A stretch of 64,000 nucleotides of DNA from assembly GCF_006539505.1 (NCBI RefSeq), contig NZ_BJND01000025.1, positions 118,856-182,855 on the forward strand, given 5' to 3'. The position numbers and the translations under genes were made by a program. The notes under the pieces are model-generated. The model saw only the letters and a list, made by a program, of their open reading frames with translations, had not been told where the DNA came from and ran no database searches. Shown here piece after piece: positions 24,961 to 33,943 of the stretch (position 1 is its first letter; every line of letters begins with the position of its first letter). Origin of the DNA: Streptomyces spinoverrucosus. GTDB taxonomy: Bacteria; Actinomycetota; Actinomycetes; Streptomycetales; Streptomycetaceae.

Positions 24961-25638
24961 TCAGTGCTGCTGGGCCTTCTGGGGGGTCGCCTCGCTCGGT
25001 CGTACGACGACGTATCCCTCTCCCTGGAGCACGAGTTGTACGGCCTCCCCGGAACCGCCGCGCAGCATCGACCCGATGGACTGCGAGCGGTGCAGGGACG
25101 TCTGCAGACCTGCGGTCCAGCCGACGACCGCGTCCGTGTCGACGTACACCGGATACTGCGCCGAGACAGGGATGACCAGCGGGTTGCCGTCACACACCAG
25201 CCCGAGCCTGCCCTGTCCGCTGAAGACGCTGTTGAACAGCCCGCCGCCGGTGATGCCCGCCCCCTTCACCGTGGCGATCCGGTACGACAACGAGGCGTCG
25301 AAACACAGGACGTTGCGGCCGTTGACCGTGAACTCCTCGCCCGGCTCGATGTCGACCACGAAGCAGTTCTGCGCCTCGTGCGCGAACCAGGCCTCGCCCT
25401 GGCCGCGCACCGCCATGAGGGGCAGCCCCTCGCCCGTGACCGCGCGCTTGAGCATGCCGCCCACGCCCTGGCCCTTGCGTTCGAATGTGAGGTTGCCGCG
25501 GTAGGCGATCATCGCGCCCTGCCGGGCCAGCATCTCGCCGTTGACCGCGTACCTGATGCACTTGGCGTTCTCGACGGTCATGCCCGGCGCCTGCGCGGGC
25601 TGGACCATGTGCTCGCTGGAAAAGAGGTCACCCTTCAT
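24961..25638 (-). CDS. AIM24 family protein
   Basis: 225 residues from ATG 25638 (AGGA site upstream). Beta-rich AIM24/TIGR00266-like fold: AVNGEMLARQGAMIAYRGNL, GQGEAWFAHEAQNCFVVDI and GGSGEAVQLVLQGEGYVVV are the conserved glycine-rich strands, and the C-terminus ends in a His-terminated tail. Bacterial members are of unknown function and often sit beside TerD-family genes, as here, where the next gene upstream is a TerD-CAP fusion. An ATG-less extension upstream to 25716 is not supported. The gap to the streptophobe gene (194 bp) has a short GC hairpin only. Confidence 0.87.
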   Translation of the reverse strand: MKGDLFSSEHMVQPAQAPGMTVENAKCIRYAVNGEMLARQGAMIAYRGNLTFERKGQGVGGMLKRAVTGEGLPLMAVRGQGEAWFAHEAQNCFVVDIEPGEEFTVNGRNVLCFDASLSYRIATVKGAGITGGGLFNSVFSGQGRLGLVCDGNPLVIPVSAQYPVYVDTDAVVGWTAGLQTSLHRSQSIGSMLRGGSGEAVQLVLQGEGYVVVRPSEATPQKAQQH

Positions 25639-25716
25639 GCGGGCATCCTGTCCGGTGTATGTCGTTCTGCCAACATTGCCGGGCGAACTGCGGGCGGCGT
25701 GCCCGCGTGTCGCCAC

Positions 25717-27072
25717 TCACCCGCCGCCGAAGAGCTGGGTCCAGTACGTCCCCGCCCGGCCGCCGCCGACGAAACCGATGCCGATGTGCGTGAAGCCGGG
25801 CTTGAGGATGTTGGCGCGATGACCTGGGCTGTTCATCCAGCCGGTCACCACCTCGGTGGGGGAGCGCTGGCCGCAGGCTATGTTCTCGCCGATCGAGCGG
25901 CGGGTGGAGCCCGCGGCGGCGGCTCGGTCCCAGGGTTGGCTGCCGTCGGGTGCGGTGTGGGAGTAGAAGTCCCGGGCCACCATGTCGGCGCTGTGCGCCT
26001 GCGCGGCCCTGGTCAGCACCGGGTCGGGGGCCAGGGGCGGCAGACCGGCGCGGGCGCGTTCGTGGTTGGTGAGGTCGATGACGTCGGCTGCCGTGCGGGT
26101 GAGGTCGGCGGGGGTGAGCGGTTTGGCCCACAGAGCGGTCCAGTAAGTGGTCCCGGAGCGGCCACCGTTGGCCTGGGCCAGTCCGGCGTGTGTGAATGTC
26201 GGGTCGTGGAGCGTGCGGCGGGGGCCGTCCGTGCGCAGGCAGTAGTCCATGAACTCGGTGGGCGTGCGCGGGCCGGAGACCAGGTGCTCGCCGATGGTGA
26301 TGTACGGGTATCCGGCGGCGGTCACGCGCTGGTAGACGGCGACACCGTCCCGGCTCTCCACGCCGAGTCGGCCCGCGGCCGCCATCGCCGAGGCGTGCTG
26401 CTGGGCGGCGGTGGTGAGGCGGGCGTCGAGGGAGACGGGTGGCGAACCGGCCTGGGCGCGGGCGGAGTTGATGAGGGGGAGGTAGCCGTGGGGGTCGGGG
26501 GCGGACGGTGGGTGGGGTGTGGCAGTGAGGCGCGTGGCGTTCACCGGCCCGGTGGTGGTGGGGGTGCCCGCCGAAAAGGCCGACGGCGTGTCGTCGTCCA
26601 GTACGTCCACGCCGAAGTCGCGGGCCAGGCCCGCCAGTCCGTCGGCGTACCCCTGTCCGAGGGCACGCACCTTCCAGCCCGCGCCGCGCCGGTACAGCTC
26701 GGCGAGCAGGAGGACCGTCTCCTGGCCGGGGCGCGGGGGAGTGAACCGGGCGAGGTGGCGGCCGCCGGGATCGGTCACGAGCAGCGTGGGGACCGGCAGA
26801 CCGCCCAGCGGCGTGCCGGGGTCGGCGGGGCTGACGACGACCGTGACGCGGGTGGCTCCGGCGCGCAGCCGCCCCGGGTCGACAGTGAGCGTGTCGCCGC
26901 GCAGGACGGCTCCCGGCACGGACGGCTGGTTGTAGAACACGAAGTCGCCGTCGCCGCGCACCTTGCCGTCGTCGTCGGTGATGAGCGCGGACACGTCGAA
27001 GGGGCCGGGAACCCGCACGGTCAAGGCGCCGCCAGGGAGCGGCAGATTGCCTCCGGGGACCAACTCACTCAT
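25717..27072 (-). CDS. TerD-domain protein fused to two CAP/SCP1 domains
   Basis: 451 residues from ATG 27072 (MSELVPGGNLPL). Residues 1-180 are a TerD domain with the calcium-binding signature DDDGKVRGDGDFVFYNQP and LLLAELYRRGAGWKVRALG. After a Pro/Thr linker come two CAP domains: about 195-305 (INSARAQAGSPPVS, QQHASAMA, YITIGEHLV) and about 325-451 (TNHERARAGLPPLAPD, AQAHSADMVARDFYSH, SIGENIACG, GWMNSPGHRANIL). CAP domains are usually secreted, whereas TerD proteins are cytoplasmic; no signal peptide or membrane segment is visible. The second CAP is complete with its His/Glu set; the first is more diverged. Neighbour of AIM24. Confidence 0.9.
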   Translation of the reverse strand: MSELVPGGNLPLPGGALTVRVPGPFDVSALITDDDGKVRGDGDFVFYNQPSVPGAVLRGDTLTVDPGRLRAGATRVTVVVSPADPGTPLGGLPVPTLLVTDPGGRHLARFTPPRPGQETVLLLAELYRRGAGWKVRALGQGYADGLAGLARDFGVDVLDDDTPSAFSAGTPTTTGPVNATRLTATPHPPSAPDPHGYLPLINSARAQAGSPPVSLDARLTTAAQQHASAMAAAGRLGVESRDGVAVYQRVTAAGYPYITIGEHLVSGPRTPTEFMDYCLRTDGPRRTLHDPTFTHAGLAQANGGRSGTTYWTALWAKPLTPADLTRTAADVIDLTNHERARAGLPPLAPDPVLTRAAQAHSADMVARDFYSHTAPDGSQPWDRAAAAGSTRRSIGENIACGQRSPTEVVTGWMNSPGHRANILKPGFTHIGIGFVGGGRAGTYWTQLFGGG

Positions 27073-27205
27073 GGCGCCGCCCTGCTGGTGGGGTGTCGAC
27101 GGGACAACGTGCACCGGTGGGCGGCGGTTCCCAGCGGCACAACCCCTTCGAACAGCCGTCAAACCCTGTGGTGGGCCATGCATTTGAAAGAACTCGGGGT
27201 GGATC

Positions 27206-27226
27206 GAATCAACCTTCTGTTGATTC
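27206..27226. promoter_or_regulatory. perfect operator-like palindrome upstream of the ROK regulator
   Basis: GAATCAAC (27206-27213) and GTTGATTC (27219-27226) form perfect 8-bp arms around a 5-nt centre, in an AT-rich stretch 48-68 bp upstream of the ROK gene start. It lies just upstream of the -35 box. This is most likely the binding site of the ROK repressor itself, controlling the whole glycoside hydrolase operon. Confidence 0.7.
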
Positions 27227-27238
27227 CTGCTTCTTTCA

Positions 27239-27273
27239 TTGACAGCGGAAAATAAGGCGCCTAGGTTCCCGCC
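27239..27273 (+). promoter_or_regulatory. promoter of the ROK operon, probably giving a leaderless mRNA
   Basis: TTGACA at 27239-27244 and TAGGTT at 27262-27267, spaced 17 bp, form a good vegetative promoter. Transcription would begin about six bases after the -10, at the ATG 27274. No ribosome-binding site precedes that ATG, which agrees with leaderless translation. Confidence 0.65.
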
Positions 27274-28449
27274 ATGCCCCCGAGCTCCCGCCCCGAGGTG
27301 TTCCCGGTCCATACACCGGCCGCCTCGCAGATCTTCACCACCGTGCTGTCCCACGGCCCCCTCACCCGCTCCGAGATGGCCGGGCGGACCGGGCTGTCCG
27401 CCGCCGCGGTGACCAAGGCGGTCCGGCCGCTGATCGAGGCCGGATACCTGGTGGAGGACGTCGACGAGGAGGCCCGCCGCGCGCTCGGGCGGCCCGCGAA
27501 CCCGGTGCGGGTCGACGGCGGGCGGGCCCTGTTCCTCGGCGTCAAGGTGACCGGCGACGAACTCATCGGCGTCCTCACCGACCTGTGCTGCCGCATCCGC
27601 GTCGCCCGGCACCTGCCGCTGACCGACCGCGACCCCAAGCCGGTGCTGGCGCAGATCGCGGAACTGGTGCGGGAGTTGCTCACCGAGGCGGACGGCTTCG
27701 GCGTACGGGTACGGGGCCTCGGTCTCGCCGTCTCCGGTGACGTCGACCGCGCGGCGGGAGCCGTCCGCTACTCGCCGTTCCTGGAGTGGCGGGACGTACC
27801 GCTCGCCGAACTCGCCGCCATGACCACCGGATTGCCGGTCACCGTCGACAACGACGTACGGGCCCTGACCGTCGCCGAGCAGTGGTTCGGCGCCGGAGTG
27901 GGGCTGTCCGACTTCGCCGTGGTGACGGTCGGCGCGGGCATCGGCTGCGGCCTCGTCGTGCACGGGCAGGTCGTCGCCGGGGCGCACGGTGTGGCCGGTG
28001 AGATCGGGCACGTGGCCATCGACCCGGCCGGCCCGCTGTGCCACTGCGGCAACCGGGGCTGCGTCGAGGCCATCGCCGGGGAGGAGGCGATCGTCGCCGC
28101 AGTCGGGGAGGCGGCGGGCGTCCAGGTCGCCGACGCCGCCGAGGCCCTGGCCTTCGCGCACCGGGGCGATGCCGGGGCCCGCGCGGTGTACGCGCGCGCG
28201 GGCGAGGCGATCGGCCGGGGCATCGCCACCGTGGCCAACCTCCTCGGACCCGAGCTGGTGATCATCTCCGGCGAGGGGCTGGCCGCCTACGACCTGTTCG
28301 CCGAGCAGATCCGCGACGCCTTCGCCGCGGCCGCGTTCGGCTCCGCCGCGCAGTGCGCCGTACGGACCCGCCCGCTGCCCTTCGAGGAATGGGCACGCGG
28401 CGCGGCGGCCACCGCGATCCAGAGCTTCATCACCACGGACCAGAACTAG
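27274..28449 (+). CDS. ROK-family transcriptional regulator
   Basis: 391 residues. An N-terminal MarR/NagC-type winged helix (about 15-65: LTRSEMAGRTGLSAAAVTKA, then VRPLIEAGYLVE) is followed by a ROK sugar-kinase-like domain: GLAVSGDVD, DNDVRALTVAEQWFG, VGAGIGCGLVVHG, and the zinc/ROK signature GEIGHVAIDP followed by CHCGNRGCVEAIAG. ROK repressors release DNA on binding a sugar or sugar phosphate. It heads an operon with GH27, GH95 and SGNH hydrolase genes (44 bp to the next start), so the inducer is likely a galactoside or fucoside product. Confidence 0.93.
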   Translation: MPPSSRPEVFPVHTPAASQIFTTVLSHGPLTRSEMAGRTGLSAAAVTKAVRPLIEAGYLVEDVDEEARRALGRPANPVRVDGGRALFLGVKVTGDELIGVLTDLCCRIRVARHLPLTDRDPKPVLAQIAELVRELLTEADGFGVRVRGLGLAVSGDVDRAAGAVRYSPFLEWRDVPLAELAAMTTGLPVTVDNDVRALTVAEQWFGAGVGLSDFAVVTVGAGIGCGLVVHGQVVAGAHGVAGEIGHVAIDPAGPLCHCGNRGCVEAIAGEEAIVAAVGEAAGVQVADAAEALAFAHRGDAGARAVYARAGEAIGRGIATVANLLGPELVIISGEGLAAYDLFAEQIRDAFAAAAFGSAAQCAVRTRPLPFEEWARGAAATAIQSFITTDQN

Positions 28450-28493
28450 CCCCACCAACCCGCAGCTGCACCAACCCCCAGGAGGTACGACCC

Positions 28494-30293
28494 ATGCGGT
28501 CACCCTCGTACTCCGTCCTGCCCGCACGCGGCCTGAGAACCGTCGTCGTCCTGGCCCTCACGGCGGGCCTCGCGACAGCCATCCCGCAGGCGCAAGCCCA
28601 ATCGGACGACACGCCCCTGGCCGCCAAGCCCTACATGGGCTGGTCGAGTTGGAGCATGCAGTCGTCGAAGTACCCGGGCCTCAACCCGGACGGCGACTAC
28701 AGCTACCTCACCGAGGCGAACGTGCTGAAGCAGGCCGACGCGATGGCCCAGAAGCTGAAGCGGTACGGCTACGAGTACGTCAATATCGACGCCGGCTGGT
28801 GGCGCGACAAGGCGTGGAAGCCCTCCTTCGACGCGTACGGCCGCCAGAAGGCCGACCCGGTCCGCTTCCCCCGGGGCATGAAGGCGGTCGCCGACCACAT
28901 CCACGCCAAGGGGCTCAAGGCGGGGATCTATCTGCCCGTCGGTCTGGAGAAGGAGGCGTACGGCGACGGCAAGGTGCCGATCTGGAACGCCGACGGCTGT
29001 ACCACCGCCGACATCGTGTACGACGACCTGCGCACGACCAACGGCTGGGACAGCGCCTACAAGATCGACTTCTCCGATCCCTGCGCGCAGAAGTACATCG
29101 ACTCCCAGGCCCAGCTCTTCGCCGACTGGGGCTACGACTTCCTCAAGCTCGACGGCGTCGGCCCGGGCTCCTTCAAGAGCGGCGACAACTACAACAACGT
29201 CGCCGACGTGGCCGCCTGGCAGAAGGCCATCGCAGCCACCGGACGCCCGATCCATCTGGAGCTGTCCTGGTCCCTGGACATCGGGCATGTCGAGGACTGG
29301 AAGAAGTACTCCAACGGCTGGCGCATCGACACCGACGTCGAGTGCTACTGCAACACCCTCGTCACCTGGGAGAACTCCGTCGCCGACCGCTGGGACGACA
29401 CCCCCGCGTGGACCCGGCACGCGGGCCCGGGCGGCTGGAACGACCTGGACGCCCTCAACGTCGGCAACGGCGAGATGGACGGCCTGACCAAGGCCGAACG
29501 GCAGAGCTACGCCACCCTGTGGGCCATCGCCAAGTCCCCGCTGTTCACGGGCGACGACCTCACCCGCCTCGACTCCTACGGCGTCTCCCTGCTGACCAAC
29601 CGCGAGGTCATCGCCGTCAACCAGGGCGACACCCCGCCCGCGAAACTGCTCACGCCGTCCGACCCGCAGCAGGTCTGGGCGGCGAAGAACCCCAACGGCA
29701 CGTACACCGTCGCCCTGTTCAACCTCGCCGACTCCCCGGCCGCCGTCACCGCCGACTGGGGCATGCTCGGCTTCGCCGGTAAGGCGAGCGTCCGCGACCT
29801 GTGGAACCACGAGAACCTGGGCACGTACCGGAAGGGCATCACCCAGGCCCTGCCCGCCCACGGCTCCCGCCTCTTCACCATCACCCCGCGCGGCACCGCC
29901 GTCCCCACGACCGCCTACGAGGCCGAGTCCCCGGCCAACACCCTCGGCGGCCACGCCTCCGTCGCCGACTGCTCCGCCTGCTCCGGTGACCGCAAGGTCG
30001 GCAACCTCTACCTCGGCGGCAAGCTCACCTTCAACGACGTGGTCGTCGACAAGGCGGGCACCTACCAGATCAAGGTCGCGTACGTCAGTGGCGACCCGCG
30101 CTCGCTCGACGTCTCCGCCAACTCGGGCGGCGCCACCCGCCACAAGTTCGCGTCCACCGGCGACTGGGGGACGGTCGACACCGTCAGCGTGCCGGTGAAG
30201 CTGAAGGCGGGCGCGAACACGATCACGTTCGACAGCGGGTCGGGCTACGCACCGGACATCGACCGGATCGACGTACCGAAGTCCTCCTCCTGA
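28494..30293 (+). CDS. secreted GH27 alpha-galactosidase with C-terminal CBM
   Basis: 599 residues, ATG 28494 behind a full AGGAGGT. Signal peptide to about residue 36 (AIPQAQAQ). The catalytic domain (40-420) has the GH27 entry PYMGWSSWSMQ, YVNIDAGWW, nucleophile Asp in DFLKLDGVG and acid/base Asp in IDTDVE, followed by GPGGWNDLDAL. An antiparallel beta domain follows, and from about 470 a CBM35/CBM6-like module (YEAESPANTLGGHASVADC, VGNLYLGGKLTFNDV, NTITFDSGSGYAPDIDRIDV). It removes terminal alpha-galactose, or beta-L-arabinopyranose as in some Streptomyces members. Second gene of the ROK operon; followed by a strong hairpin. Confidence 0.92.
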   Translation: MRSPSYSVLPARGLRTVVVLALTAGLATAIPQAQAQSDDTPLAAKPYMGWSSWSMQSSKYPGLNPDGDYSYLTEANVLKQADAMAQKLKRYGYEYVNIDAGWWRDKAWKPSFDAYGRQKADPVRFPRGMKAVADHIHAKGLKAGIYLPVGLEKEAYGDGKVPIWNADGCTTADIVYDDLRTTNGWDSAYKIDFSDPCAQKYIDSQAQLFADWGYDFLKLDGVGPGSFKSGDNYNNVADVAAWQKAIAATGRPIHLELSWSLDIGHVEDWKKYSNGWRIDTDVECYCNTLVTWENSVADRWDDTPAWTRHAGPGGWNDLDALNVGNGEMDGLTKAERQSYATLWAIAKSPLFTGDDLTRLDSYGVSLLTNREVIAVNQGDTPPAKLLTPSDPQQVWAAKNPNGTYTVALFNLADSPAAVTADWGMLGFAGKASVRDLWNHENLGTYRKGITQALPAHGSRLFTITPRGTAVPTTAYEAESPANTLGGHASVADCSACSGDRKVGNLYLGGKLTFNDVVVDKAGTYQIKVAYVSGDPRSLDVSANSGGATRHKFASTGDWGTVDTVSVPVKLKAGANTITFDSGSGYAPDIDRIDVPKSSS

Positions 30294-30300
30294 CCCCTCC

Positions 30301-30331
30301 CGGGGGGCCCGGCCCTGCGCCGGGCCCCCCG
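30301..30331 (+). terminator. hairpin between the GH27 and GH95 genes
   Basis: Perfect 12-bp arms CGGGGGGCCCGG (30301-30312) and CCGGGCCCCCCG (30320-30331) with a 7-nt loop, starting 8 bases after the GH27 stop. It may partly terminate transcription or protect the 3' end of the upstream message, lowering GH95 expression within the operon. Confidence 0.65.
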
Positions 30332-30356
30332 CCCCCGACGTCCTTCGGAGCCGCAC

Positions 30357-32732
30357 ATGGACCCCCGCTCTCCCGACCCCAGCAGAAGAACCCTGCTCTC
30401 CGTCGCCACGACGGGCTCGCTCGCCGCCGCCCTCGGTGGCCTGCCCGCCTTCACCGCCTCCGCAGCCCCGCAGCGCCCCACCACCTCGCCGCTCCTGACC
30501 GGTTCGGACCGCGACGGACTGTGGTGGCAGGCCCCCGGCGACGAGGGCTCGCTCATCGAACAGGGCCTGCCGGTCGGCAACGGCCGCCTCGGCGCCCTCG
30601 CGAGCAACGACCCCGGCCGCGAACTGCTGCTCATCACCGACGCCACGATGTGGACCGGCGGCCTCAACGACACCCTCGACGCCGACGGACAGTTCCCCTA
30701 CGGCCGCGCCGACTTCGGCTCCTTCACCCTGCTCGCCCGGCTCACCGTCGACATCCCCGACCACGACCTGTCCGCCGTCACCGGCTACCGCCGCACCCTC
30801 GACCTCGCCCAGGGCGTGGTGGCCTGCTCGTACGTACGCTCGAAGGTCACGTATCGGCGGCAGGTGTTCGCCAGCCGCCCGGACGACGTGATCGTCCTGC
30901 ACTTCACGCAGAGCGGTGGCGGCACCTACACCGGCACCATCACCCTGGAGGGCACCCACGGCGAAACCCCGTCAGGGGCGGAGTCCTTCGGGGCGTCCTT
31001 CCCCAACGGGCTGCGCTACGGCGCCGCCGTCCGGGCCCACAGCAGGGGCGGCCGCGTCGCCGTGAACGGCTCCCGGATCGACTTCACCGGGTGCAGGGAA
31101 CTCACGGTGGTCGTCAGCGGCGGCACCAACTACGCGCCCGACGCCACCACCGGCTACCGCGATCCGTCGCTCGACCCCGAGCGGCTGGCCCGTACGAAGG
31201 TACGCGCCGCCGCGACCCACTCGGCGGGCACACTGCTGCGCACCCACGTCGCCGACTATCGCGACCTGTACGGCCGACAGGAGCTCTCCCTGGGCGAGTC
31301 GGCCGCCGACCAGCGGGCGCTGGACACGTGGGAGCGGCTGAAAGCGCGCTTCCGTGACGGGGTGCCCGATCCCGAACTGGAGGCCGCCTACCTCCAGTTC
31401 GGCCGCTACCTGATGATCTCCGGTTCGCGCGGCAGTCTGCCCCTGAACCTCCAGGGGCTGTGGCTCGACGGCAACGATCCGGACTGGATGGGCGACTACC
31501 ACACCGACATCAACATCCAGATGAACTACTGGATGGCCGACCGCACGGGCCTGTCCCCGTGCTTCGACACGTTCACCGACTACTGCCTCGCCCAGCTCCC
31601 GTCCTGGACCGAGCTCACGCACCGGCTCTTCAACGACCCGCGCAACCGCTACCGCAACTCCACGGGCAAGGTCGCCGGTTGGACGGTCGCCTTCTCCACC
31701 AACCCGCACGGCGGCAACGGCTGGTGGTGGCACCCGGCGGGCAATGCCTGGCTGTGCAACAGCCTGTACGAGCACTACGAATACACCCAGTCGCGGGAGC
31801 ATCTGGCGAGGATCTACCCGCTGCTCAAGGGCGCCTGCGAGTTCTGGGAGGCGCGGCTGCTGACCACCACGCTCCCCGGCACCTCCAAGGAGGTGCTCAT
31901 CGCCGACAGCGACTGGTCGCCCGAGCACGGCCCGCAGGACGCCAAGGGCAACACCTACGCCCAGGAGATGGTGTGGGCGCTGTTCGGCAACTTCTGCGTC
32001 GCGGCCGCCGAGCTGAAGAAGGACACCGGCTACGCCGACACCATCGCGGGCCTGCGCAAGAAGCTGTACCTGCCCGAGGTGAGCCCGAAGACGGGCTGGC
32101 TCCAGGAGTGGATGTCGCCGGACAACCTGGGCGACACGACCCACCGGCACCTGTCCGGTCTCGTCGGCCTGTTCCCCGGCGACCGCATCCGCCCCGACGG
32201 CTCCACCCCGAAGGACATCGTCGACGGCGCCACCGCACAGCTCATCGCGCGCGGCATGAACAGCTTCGGCTGGGCGAACGCCTGGCGCGCGCTGTGCTGG
32301 GCCCGGCTGAAGGACGCCGACAGGGCCTACCAGCTCATCGTGAACAACCTCCGCCCGTCCACCGGCGGCGGCAACGGCACCGCGTTCAACCTCTTCGACA
32401 TCTACGAGACTCAACCGGGCCGCGGCATCTTCCAGATCGACGCCAACTTCGGCACCCCGGCCGCGATGATCGAGATGCTCCTGTACTCCCGCCCGGGCCA
32501 CCTGGAACTCCTCCCGGCCCTTCCGGACGCCTGGGCAGCCTCCGGTCACGTCACGGGCGTCGCCGCGCGGGGCGGCTTCGTCGTGGACCTCCACTGGCGG
32601 GACGGGAAGCCGACCTCGGTCCGGCTCCGTAGCGTCGGGGGCCGGACCACTGTGGTGGCGTACGGGGAAGTCTCCCGGACGGTGACGCTGAAGCCCGGCG
32701 AGTCCGTCACGCTGAAGGGCTTCGCCCGGTGA
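30357..32732 (+). CDS. GH95 alpha-L-fucosidase, Tat-exported
   Basis: 791 residues, ATG 30357 behind GGAG. A twin-arginine signal (PSRRTLLSVATTGS) leads to cleavage near TASAAP, so it is exported folded. The mature protein shows the GH95 plan: N-terminal beta-domain starting LPVGNGRLGALA, and an (alpha/alpha)6 barrel with SLPLNLQGLWLDGND, YHTDINIQMNYWMAD, GNAWLCNSLYEHYEYTQ, the catalytic-region IADSDWSPEHGPQD, and FQIDANFGTPAAMIEMLLYS. GH95 enzymes are alpha-1,2-L-fucosidases or alpha-L-galactosidases acting on xyloglucan or mucin-type chains. The stop overlaps the next GTG (GTGA), coupling it to the SGNH hydrolase. Confidence 0.93.
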   Translation: MDPRSPDPSRRTLLSVATTGSLAAALGGLPAFTASAAPQRPTTSPLLTGSDRDGLWWQAPGDEGSLIEQGLPVGNGRLGALASNDPGRELLLITDATMWTGGLNDTLDADGQFPYGRADFGSFTLLARLTVDIPDHDLSAVTGYRRTLDLAQGVVACSYVRSKVTYRRQVFASRPDDVIVLHFTQSGGGTYTGTITLEGTHGETPSGAESFGASFPNGLRYGAAVRAHSRGGRVAVNGSRIDFTGCRELTVVVSGGTNYAPDATTGYRDPSLDPERLARTKVRAAATHSAGTLLRTHVADYRDLYGRQELSLGESAADQRALDTWERLKARFRDGVPDPELEAAYLQFGRYLMISGSRGSLPLNLQGLWLDGNDPDWMGDYHTDINIQMNYWMADRTGLSPCFDTFTDYCLAQLPSWTELTHRLFNDPRNRYRNSTGKVAGWTVAFSTNPHGGNGWWWHPAGNAWLCNSLYEHYEYTQSREHLARIYPLLKGACEFWEARLLTTTLPGTSKEVLIADSDWSPEHGPQDAKGNTYAQEMVWALFGNFCVAAAELKKDTGYADTIAGLRKKLYLPEVSPKTGWLQEWMSPDNLGDTTHRHLSGLVGLFPGDRIRPDGSTPKDIVDGATAQLIARGMNSFGWANAWRALCWARLKDADRAYQLIVNNLRPSTGGGNGTAFNLFDIYETQPGRGIFQIDANFGTPAAMIEMLLYSRPGHLELLPALPDAWAASGHVTGVAARGGFVVDLHWRDGKPTSVRLRSVGGRTTVVAYGEVSRTVTLKPGESVTLKGFAR

Positions 32733-33919
32733 CCGGCCGTGTGGCGCGGCTGATCACCGGCCTGCTGGTGGTTTCGGCGCTGCAGGGCACGGTGACGGCA
32801 GCGCAAGCAGCGCCTGCCCGGCACGACGTCGTCACCTGGGGCGCCAGTGCCGACCGCATGGGCGACGCCGTCGCCGACCGCAGCTACCGGCTGGTCGTCC
32901 GCACCAGCGTCGGCGGCGACAACCTGCGGATCCGGCTCTCCAACGCCTTCGGGGACCGGCCGGTGACCTTCGACAGCGTCTACGCCGGCATCCAGCGGGT
33001 GGGCGCCGAACTGGTGCCCGGCAGCAACCGGCGGCTGACCTTCGGCGGCTCGCGGACCGTCACCGTCCCCGCGGGCGCCACCGCCTACAGCGACCCGCTG
33101 CCCGGCAAGGTCGCCGCCGCCGCGAACCTCGTGATCAGTCTGCACAGCCCCGACGCGGCGGGACCGGCGACGGGCCACGGGATGGCCATGCAGACGTCGT
33201 ACGCGGCCCAGGGCGACCACACCGCCGAGGTGGGCGCCGCCAACTGGACCGACACCATCGGCTCCTGGTTCTACCTCGACGCCGTCACGGTCCGCACGAG
33301 CACCGCGACGGGTGCCGTGGTCGCGCTCGGCGACTCCATCACCGACGGCTGGCAGTCCAGCACCGACCTCAACCGCCGCTGGCCCGACTACCTCGCCCGC
33401 AGACTCCGGGCGACGGCCGGGTCGACGGTGCAGGGCGTGGCCAACGAAGGGATCTCCGGCAACAAGGTCCTGGCCGACGGCGCCGGGCAGAGCGCCCTCA
33501 ACCGGCTGGAGCGGGACGTGCTGTCCCACCCCGGTGTCCGCACGGTCTTCCTCTTCGAGGGCGTCAACGACATCAAGGCCCACACGGGCGTCACAGCCGA
33601 GGATCTCATCGCCGGATACCGGGAGATCATCGACCGGGCGCACGCGGCGGGCAAGTGCGTCGTCGGCGCCACCGTCGGCCCCTTCAAGGGCTGGTCCGAA
33701 TGGGACCCCGCCGCCGAAGCCGTACGCCAGGAGGTCAACACCTTCATCCGCGACAGCGGGGAGTTCGACGCCGTCACCGACTTCGACCGCATCCTGCGCA
33801 ATCCCTACGACCCCGAGCGGATCATGCCGTTCTTCGACAACGGCGACCACCTGCACCCCAACGACAAGGGGATGCAGGCGCTCGCCGACGCCGTCGACCT
33901 CAAGAGCCTGGAGTGCTAG
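32729..33919 (+). CDS. secreted SGNH/GDSL hydrolase (carbohydrate esterase-like)
   Basis: 396 residues from GTG 32729, overlapping the GH95 stop by four bases. Signal peptide (ARLITGLLVVSALQGTVTAAQA). An N-terminal beta-sandwich of about 170 residues precedes the SGNH core: block I VALGDSITDGW (nucleophile Ser), block II with the Gly of NEGISGNKVL, block III GVNDIK (Asn) and block V DHLHPNDKG (Asp and His). This two-part layout is typical of large Streptomyces GDSL hydrolases and of CE2-like acetyl esterases. Cotranscription with two exo-glycosidases points to removal of acyl decorations from a plant or host glycan. Confidence 0.88.
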   Translation: MTGRVARLITGLLVVSALQGTVTAAQAAPARHDVVTWGASADRMGDAVADRSYRLVVRTSVGGDNLRIRLSNAFGDRPVTFDSVYAGIQRVGAELVPGSNRRLTFGGSRTVTVPAGATAYSDPLPGKVAAAANLVISLHSPDAAGPATGHGMAMQTSYAAQGDHTAEVGAANWTDTIGSWFYLDAVTVRTSTATGAVVALGDSITDGWQSSTDLNRRWPDYLARRLRATAGSTVQGVANEGISGNKVLADGAGQSALNRLERDVLSHPGVRTVFLFEGVNDIKAHTGVTAEDLIAGYREIIDRAHAAGKCVVGATVGPFKGWSEWDPAAEAVRQEVNTFIRDSGEFDAVTDFDRILRNPYDPERIMPFFDNGDHLHPNDKGMQALADAVDLKSLEC

Positions 33920-33943
33920 CAGTCACCCCGAGTCTCTGAGCCC

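Noticed and set aside
24736..27255. 839-codon plus-strand open frame across the AIM24 and TerD-CAP genes
   Set aside because: Spans two convincing minus-strand genes; composition is that of antisense DNA.
28500..30959. 819-codon minus-strand open frame across GH27 and GH95
   Set aside because: Antisense to both catalytic domains; no start signal.
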